From: Phlebotomus papatasi
Taxonomy: Eukaryota > Arthropoda > Insecta > Diptera > Psychodidae
Reading direction: 5' to 3'
Assembly (NCBI RefSeq): GCF_024763615.1
Contig: NC_077224.1
Span: 72,860,712 to 72,924,711, forward strand
DNA: 64,000 bases
The position numbers and the translations under genes were made by a program. Shown here in pieces: positions 58,051 to 64,000 of this stretch. Numbering within the stretch: the first letter of the stretch is position 1; each line of letters opens with the position of its first letter. Under the pieces are notes generated by a model. The model worked only from the letters and a program-made list of their open reading frames with translations. It was not told the DNA's origin and made no database searches.

Positions 58051-58696
58051 GCATTACTTTTCCATCCATTCACTGGACTAATTCGATACGGCTGCTGAAG
58101 AATCTTCAGCTGCCGAGTTTCGAACCCGAGACCTCACAGTCATAGAGACACTACTCAACCAACTGATCCACTGAGGTTCCAGAGTGAATGAAACAGACAT
58201 CTACTTATCTCGCTCTCTCATAGGAAATTATGAAAACATGTTGACAAACAAATGTTATTGTGCGCTAGGCATTAGTATGCTGAATGAATTAAATATGTTT
58301 TTTTATTCTGTTGAAATATATTGAAGAAATATGATTTTTTTACTCTTTGTGGTTTACAGAACCCCTTCAGGGCGAGTGGAACACTCTTCCCATAAAAAAA
58401 AACCATTTCCTCTTTTTTTATCCAACCCTTACCTTTGATATAGATCTGAAGCCTATCTGCTTATAATGACCAATACTCCATTACTAACAGAAATATTTAA
58501 TAGTTTGAAATTAAGTAAATATCCTTAATAAAAAAATCTATCAATATTAGTTATATTCTAACGTTGGTCATTGCTATTAAAGCAATAATTAAAGGGCCCG
58601 CCAATTGCTCCTGAGAGTTGCTCTCTAAATAATCAGACGAAATTGTTTTTGTTTTTGGAACACAGATATCCTATCCTTCCTTCCTTAAAGGTTTAA

Positions 58697-58837
58697 CCAT
58701 TTAAGGACGAGAGCATCAAAAATCGGAGGTCAGAAAAAAATCACTTTTTCTGACTTTTTAGAGCAAAATACAACTTTAGATGACCGTAAGAAAAATTTCA
58801 TTTTTAGGTCACCGGTGACCCAATCGTCCTTAAAGGG
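58697..58837. mobile_element. piggyBac-type MITE
   Basis: TTAA at 58693-58696 and 58838-58841; ends CCATTTAAGGACG / CGTCCTTAAAGGG. 141 bp. TTAA targets and CCC ends are piggyBac features. Confidence 0.85.
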
Positions 58838-58986
58838 TTAACTCTGCTTACGAATTCGAACGTTCGATAAGTTCACAAACGATTCACAACCGATTTAACT
58901 CTTATTATAACTATAGACAGTTATCTTATCGTCTGAGTCAGGAAGAATTTTTTTTCGGTCGGTGACCCTTGGTCCTTAAAGGGTGA

Positions 58987-60218
58987 AATCGATTATCAAT
59001 CAGTAAAAACAAAACTTCAATGTAAAAGAAATTATCGAAAAGCTTTCCTCGTGAGTTGGATCGTTCAACTACTTTATTCATCGAAATAAATAATGCGCAG
59101 CCAATCCTGAAGCCCCTGAAGCCGTAGAATCAAATTTACGAGCATTCTCCTCGAAAATCACGACTTTAAATTTCAGTTAAATTTAAACGTTCACTACCCT
59201 TTAGTTATTTGCTCTTTGTGGTTTGTGTTTAGAACTCCATTGACCACAACTTTCTATTCCCAGTACACCACTCCCTTCAGTATCTCCTACTCATCCTGAG
59301 AATCTTTTTTTTTCTGCTACTCCCAACTTTCCCTCGAATTGTTTGTGTTTTCTCTGTAAGGGTGGCAATTTCACAATGTCTCACCGCCTCCACAATCGAA
59401 TTATCCACATTACCGTGCCACGAGAGAAGTTACCAGAAGGAGACACACAAAAGATGGAGAGAAAAAGTGCTGAATGTGAATGAAAAATCAGTGGAAAAAG
59501 GATAATGTCATGTGAGGACATTTTTCTGATTTTATCGAGTCTTTTTTTGTAACATTTATGGCTTTTTTTTTTGGGAAGATAGAAAAGGTCTTTTTTTGGG
59601 TAAAAGTACGCGAATGACGTGCAATTCATTCAATTAATAAATATGACGATAGAATGGTCATGAGATACGCATTAAATTGCGTTGCGGGGGCGTCTGGATT
59701 TTAATGTTCACCCATTGAGGTCAATTGAACTCAGACATACCATTCATCAATGGAATTTCAATACAAAAGGGTTTGCGATTTTATTAGGAGTGGTCCAGGA
59801 GGGATGGTTTCATTGAGAAGCATTGAGGGGTGGTTCGATTTTCTTTTATTTATTTTTTTATTCCAGCAATTTCTCCAAGAAGTGCGTGTGTAAGGGATGA
59901 GAAAATAAGGAGATGGTTGGAGTTCAAATAAAATATTGATTTGAGCATTGAAATTTGAGGCGTTGTGTGACTCTTGAGGAATGCGATGGGAGAGCTCTAG
60001 ACTCCGTTTAAGGTCATTTGATGCCTCTGGGGGTAAGGGTGGACTTCGAGGGAGCCAAGAACTTCTTGTAGAATAGCCAGGGAGGGTTCATGTGCTTCGA
60101 GGGCAGAAAAAAAAAGAGAACACTCCGTCTCAATGAACAAATAATTGAAGCAAATTCTCGGCGCATAATTTTCCACTACAAAATGGACTTTAGGGGCAAA
60201 AGGACTTTTCGTGCAGAA
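58987..60218. other. Probable proximal intron 1 of Syt1
   Basis: No gene found. The last 300 bp before 60218 are less AT-rich and grade into the putative first exon. Confidence 0.35.
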
Positions 60219-60224
60219 ACTCAC

Positions 60225-60800
60225 CTCTTCTATTCCAAAAATTTCTGCTGGAGTCTCAAGTTCCTTCTGGTTCTTTTGCACTTATCCCTTGCAAGAACAA
60301 TTTCTGAGACGTTTTCCTTTGGGATGGTGAGGGTCTCCTTGAGGGTTGAAAGAATTGGGAGCTTTTCCGATACCCTTCGTTCTTCTGCAGAGGAAAATTC
60401 ACTAGTCAAAATTTTCTTTCTATTCTGTGGTTAATCCCAGCACAAATCACAGAATATTCATAGTTCAGTGGATGCTTGGGACACTTGGGAGCACTTTTAG
60501 CACAAAATCACGTACATTTGTGTACTTAAGGACTTTTCCAGCAGAATTTTCTGCTGCTCCATAAAGCAGTAACACCAAACACCATCCACAATATCACACA
60601 AAATGGTGTAGAGCCACAAAATCGATTCACTGACGATGATGGAAAAAAATGTATAGCATGCGCCCTTTTAGCGCTGAGAACATGGTCCTGACGAGCTTTA
60701 TGCGCACGCAAAAGCTCCCAAAAGCTCCAGCCAGCACTTCGCCGGGAAAATTGACCACTGAACCCAACCATCAAGCACCAATTATAACCCCAAAAGCATC
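60225..60800 (-). promoter_or_regulatory. Candidate Syt1 non-coding first exon and promoter
   Basis: This stretch is less AT-rich than its surroundings. On the minus strand it ends at a consensus donor, AAGAG followed by GTGAGT (60219-60224). An acceptor-like site at 46548-46549 lies just before the Syt1 ATG, so the two could splice across a 13.7-kb intron. A TATA-like GCATAAAG and TCAGTG initiator-like words lie around 60.65-60.77 kb. No long reading frame runs into the donor. The assignment to Syt1 is inference from position and splice signals; the upstream limit is a guess. Confidence 0.35.
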
Positions 60801-61387
60801 CAAATCGCAAACCTTTGTCTTACTGCTAAGAAATTTTGGGGCTTCTATTTTCCATTTAATCGTTATCGCAATTCCCACAACAGAAGTCTAAATGTGAAAT
60901 CAGTCGATATTCCTTATCATTTCCTCCAGTTAATGCTTTAGATTGTGGAACAGAGAAATGGAAAAATGATAAGATTTGATCGTTGATGGAGGATTTATCA
61001 TGAATTGAGCATTATTTAATTAATTTTAGCGTATTCCATGTGGCTCAACCATTTCGATAAACTCTGATGAGAAATGGTAATCTTATCAGGGGGTCTGGCT
61101 AAAAATCGGTCAAAGGGTTTCCCAAACCATTGTCTACAATTGTTATCTTTTGTTGAACAAAACAACGCAATGATAACCTGAGTTCTTAGTTCTTTTTTTC
61201 TATGTTTTAGATTAGATCAGATTAAATAAATTAGAGAATGATGGCAATAATCCCTCCACGTGCTACGAATCCTTACCATCTTTCGCGTTAGCGTTCTGTA
61301 TTTTAGAACAGAAAATGCGGAATATTACATTTCAAGTACACTTCCTCAAACCGAATCTTGTTTTTTGCTCATCTAAAATTTCATTAA

Positions 61388-61524
61388 CCCTTTAAGGACG
61401 GAGTCAAAAATCGAGGGTAAGAAAAAATCACTTTTTCTGACTTTTTAGAGAAATACACAACTCTAGATGATTGTAGGAAAAATTTCATTTTTAGGTCACC
61501 GATGACCCAATCGTTTTTGAAGGG
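61388..61524. mobile_element. piggyBac-type MITE, second copy
   Basis: TTAA-flanked, CCCTTTAAGGACGGAG start; the same body as 58697-58837 (TCACTTTTTCTGACTTTTTAG). Confidence 0.85.
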
Positions 61525-62044
61525 TTAACAAAAAAAAACTACCGATGTTACAGAGCAATTATTTTTTAATCACTTGTCAAAATTGAGTCAAAAAAATTGA
61601 GGTAGATTTAAAAATTTAGAACATGTACTAAATTAATTACAAAATTTTCATATAAATTAATAATTTAGCACAATAGAGAAAAATCAAAAATAAAGTTTAA
61701 AATTTGAACATTACGAAAAGCTTCAATCCCATTTAAAAATAGGAGAAAAAAGTCCAATTTCAAAGGTATCCCAATTTAAAGGTGTTCCACTTCCTCCTAG
61801 TGTTTCAAAAAACGCCTTAAGGAAAAGTTGACCGAAAAAAATGTTGAAGTGTCAACTTTTATCTGTTCTCAAGTATTCCACAAAAAATCAACATTGGAAA
61901 CATGTGAGAGGTATTGCTCTAAAATTTTTGGTATAAATAACGAAGGAGATTTAGGTTCTCTTCAGAGTCTAATAATATTTACAAGTGGCATTCCGAATTT
62001 CGCTTACCAATCGTTTTTTCAGAAGAAATGAAAAAGAAAGAACA

Positions 62045-62175
62045 TATGGCTTCAATAAATTGGGAACAATTTTCGTTAAAAACTGCTTTTTGAGGGAAAT
62101 CCCTGCACTGCTATAAGTGGAAACGTCAAAAATGCAATTTTTGACGAAAATTGTTTCCAATATGAAGAGGCCTAT
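62045..62175. mobile_element. GTCTACACA-family MITE in the transposase remnant
   Basis: AATTGGGAACAATTTTCGTT and AAAATTGTTTCCAATATG arms with GTGGAAACGTCAAAAATGC between; related to 43511-43643. It interrupts the 61.8-63.3 kb transposase remnant. Confidence 0.7.
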
Positions 62176-62418
62176 AAACAAAAGTGCAGAGAACTTTCAG
62201 AAATGGATAAGAAGTGCATTGTCATATTCGATGAGATGAAGTTGACTCAGCATAACTAAGATAAGTTCATCCATGGCTACACGGATTTAGGCGAACTTGG
62301 AATGCGAAACGCAATTTCAGATTACGGAATGATTTTCAGTACACGAGATCAGGAGTACAGAAATATTATAAACAAGCCTTCGCATTATAACCTTGGTTGT
62401 CCTTAAGACCTAGGCTAG

Positions 62419-62875
62419 GTTTTCATGTATCGGCCCTTAGCTGCAACCAAGGCAGCCCAAATAGGAGCGCATTTCGCATCCTGGTATAAGCAAAATAGGA
62501 GCAAAACGCTTGGCTTCACTAGGTAATAGGTTTTCGGGTATTGGCCCTTACCTTAACCAAGGCAGCCCGAATAATGCCCAATGCACAATAACTTTTGTTC
62601 AGTAAATATGTTTTTGACATTTCAATGAGAGTGAGTGGGATCTAGATCTAGTCAACTCGCTCATTCTCATGAGAAATTTTGAAAACATGTTTACAAACAA
62701 ATGTTATTGTGCGTTGGGCACAAAAACGCATTCCGCATCTTGGGATAAGCAAAACTGGAGTAAACTTTGCACGCTTGGCTTCAATAGGTTAGGTTTTCAG
62801 GTATTGGCCCTTAGCTGCAACCAAGGTAGCCCAAACAGAAACGCGTTCCGCATCTTGGGATTAGTAAAACAATTT
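62419..62875 (+). repeat. ~111-bp tandem repeat, first block
   Basis: Units start GTTTTCRGGTATTGGCCCTT at 62419, 62530 and 62793. The last spacing, 263 bp, is 111 bp plus the fold-back element at 62575-62720 inserted in unit 2. Each unit carries TGCAACCAAGGCAGCCCAAA and CGCATCTTGGGATAAGCAAA. Confidence 0.85.
62575..62720 (+). mobile_element. Fold-back MITE of the GCACAATAAC family
   Basis: Ends TGCCCAATGCACAATAAC / GTTATTGTGCGTTGGGCA. The interior is two complementary halves rich in AATGAGAGTGAGTG and its complement, centred on a GATCTAGATC-like word. It interrupts unit 2 of a tandem repeat, which gives exact borders. Confidence 0.85.
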
Positions 62876-63294
62876 ATTTTATTATTTTGCACAACGCTGT
62901 AAGGAGAAAGAAAATTTCCAAGAAGCCATGGAAGGGGACATCATTAATGGAATAGAAACACTTTCTCAACATTATTGTCTGAAAATTCTATTAGCACTAT
63001 AACCGAAAAGTTAAACTATGTGAATGAGTCGTTTGAAGAAATTAATAATGAATATAAATTTACTAAAATGTTAAAAAAGAAAGATTTATTGATCAAAAAT
63101 GAAAAGTATATGTAATTGGATCAAGAGTGGACAGTATCGTTAGAAAGTCAAGTATGGTAAAAGAAATTAGAGATGTAAATTTTCAATTTATCCCAATGAA
63201 AGAAACCTTAAAGAAGTTGTTTAGTCTACCTGGTCTATTAGATGACGTTTCGAATCACGCAGAGAAACTTTTAAATCAAGTAGTTCAACTTTTT

Positions 63295-63524
63295 AATTGG
63301 GGAAATTCGGTCACTTTGGGTTGTAAACGATGAAAAAGACACGGATTGACCTTACTGCTTTTCACTCCTTTACCTTCCTTACAACGTTTCGGATTCGGAG
63401 GCTTGCTTCCTCCTTCCATATGAATTCCTTCCATACTTGAGGAAGAAGGAAACAAGCCTCCGAAACGTTGTAAGGAAAGTAAAGGAGTGAAAAGCAGTAA
63501 GGTCAATTCGTGTCTTTTTCATCG
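63295..63524. mobile_element. Third palindromic Penelope-like insertion
   Basis: 12-bp target duplication GTTCAACTTTTT at 63283-63294 and 63525-63536. A 33-bp head with AAATTCGGTCAC is followed by near-perfect arms from 63328 to 63525, with the centre near 63426. Both strands carry CCGAAACGTTGTAAGG. The ribozyme core is degraded (CTTGAGGA instead of CTGATGA). The shared outer word is ...GACACGGATTGACC. Confidence 0.75.
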
Positions 63525-63659
63525 TTCAACTTTTTGTTTAAAGGAAACTTTGTAAAGTAGAAAATCATTTTAAAGACAAGCATATATATTGCCAATTTTT
63601 CTTTATTTTGATGACATGGAACCCCAGAATGAATTGGGGGCTCATAGAGGAGCGTAGAT

Positions 63660-64000
63660 AGGAGTAAAGGAGTAAAACAGGAGTAAATTTTGCTCGCTTG
63701 GCTGGCGAAAGCGAACTGACAGTGACTGAGCGAGAGGTGCTCAGAAAATTTTCGACGAGCCGAAAATTTTCTGAGCACCTCTTACTCACTCACTGTCACT
63801 TGGCTTTAATAGGTAGTTTTCGGGTATTGGCCCTTAGTTGCAACCAAGGCAGGCCAAATAGAGGAGCATTCCTTCATCTTGAGATAAGCAAAACAAGAGT
63901 AAACATCGCTCGCTTGGCTGCTGAAAGCCAACTGACAGTGAATGAGCGAGAGGTGCTCAGAAAGTTTTCGGCGAGCCGAAGATGGAGTTACTAGCGCCTC
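63660..64000 (+). repeat. ~111-bp tandem repeat, second block, with hairpin
   Basis: Further units of the 62.4-kb repeat (GGCCCTTAGTTGCAACCAAG at about 63830). They are fused to a segment with a near-perfect hairpin, AGGTGCTCAGAAAATTTTCG and its complement, at 63722-63795. A half copy of the hairpin arm follows at 63940-63980. It runs off the window end. Confidence 0.7.

Larger units (their letters stand above)
57531..58190 (-). mobile_element. tRNA-headed retroposon (SINE-like composite)
   Basis: 660 bp between 12-bp target duplications. On the minus strand it begins with a tRNA-like head: A box TGGATCAGTTGGTTGAG and B box GGTTCGAAACTCGG, about 58190-58120. The body includes a TTCAGACC-family MITE (57846-58050) and a 70-codon open frame (57591-57800). 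It is too divergent in the acceptor stem to be a functional tRNA. Confidence 0.7.
57474..58272. mobile_element. GCACAATAAC-family MITE split by a retroposon
   Basis: Left half 57474-57530 (ACGCACAATAAC ... AGAGTGAATGAA) and right half 58191-58272 (AGAGTGAATGAA ... TTATTGTGCGCTAGGCATT). The 12-bp word AGAGTGAATGAA at 57519-57530 and 58191-58202 is the target duplication of the inserted retroposon 57531-58190. Confidence 0.8.
61800..63290 (+). pseudogene. Decayed P/THAP9-like transposase remnants
   Basis: Broken coding-like sequence. At about 62189-62311 a frame reads LSEMDKKCIVIFDEMKLTQ, a TAA, then KFIHGYTDLGELGMRN. The IFDEM motif followed by a G..DLG segment resembles the first catalytic Asp region of P-element/THAP9 transposases. 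A further coding-like piece at 63127-63294 (VNFQFIPMKETLKKLF) may belong to it or to another element. MITEs, a tandem repeat and a palindromic insertion interrupt it. The family assignment is tentative. Confidence 0.4.

Noticed and set aside
58120..58195. Functional tRNA gene
   Set aside because: A and B boxes are good, but no 7-bp acceptor stem forms and the sequence is the head of a retroposon with a target duplication.
63243..63262. ACGTTTCG word resembling the hammerhead GAAACGT core
   Set aside because: No CTGANGA on the proper side and no stem II; it lies in a coding-like remnant.

Overview
This window is nuclear DNA of an insect, most likely a fly. It is very AT-rich, with long introns, and mobile-element debris covers much of the sequence. 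The species is not determined; a nematoceran dipteran (sand-fly-like) is only a guess.

Two host genes can be supported. (1) Synaptotagmin 1 (Syt1) lies on the minus strand. Eight coding exons from 46538 down to 20189 join in phase into a 447-residue protein: short lumenal N-terminus, one membrane span, Cys/basic stretch, linker, C2A, C2B. A probable non-coding first exon with its promoter lies at about 60.2-60.8 kb, so the gene fills about 40 kb. (2) A small two-exon gene for an 84-residue LYR-motif protein of the ETFRF1/LYRM5 family (mitochondrial regulator of electron-transfer flavoprotein) lies on the plus strand at 15896-16216. It converges on the 3' end of Syt1.

Everything else is repeats or sequence with no recognised function. 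1-15 kb: DNA-element remnants, a decayed LINE fragment, members of a 1-kb family with hairpin ends, and two palindromic Penelope-like insertions at 3.4 and 3.8-4.3 kb. 16.3-20.2 kb: A-rich (on the Syt1 strand) 3' flank of Syt1 with an imperfect ~130-bp tandem array. 20.4-46.4 kb: Syt1 introns with MITEs of many families, tRNA-headed SINEs and an array of fold-back elements at 33.4-34.25 kb. 48.8-55.9 kb: a Ty3/gypsy LTR retrotransposon in Syt1 intron 1, with identical 301-bp LTRs but a badly damaged coding region that carries a 237-bp MITE inside pol. 57-64 kb: nested SINE and MITEs, a decayed P/THAP9-like transposase, a ~111-bp tandem repeat, and a third palindromic Penelope-like insertion.

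The most unusual signal is the set of three palindromic insertions (3401-3533, 3827-4259, 63295-63524). Each has a 12-14-bp target-site duplication, a short shared non-palindromic head, and fold-back arms carrying a GAAACGTYGT-type core. The largest is a 409-bp palindrome with 204-bp arms and a one-base centre. It holds a complete hammerhead ribozyme on each strand, of the minimal type known from Penelope-like retroelements.
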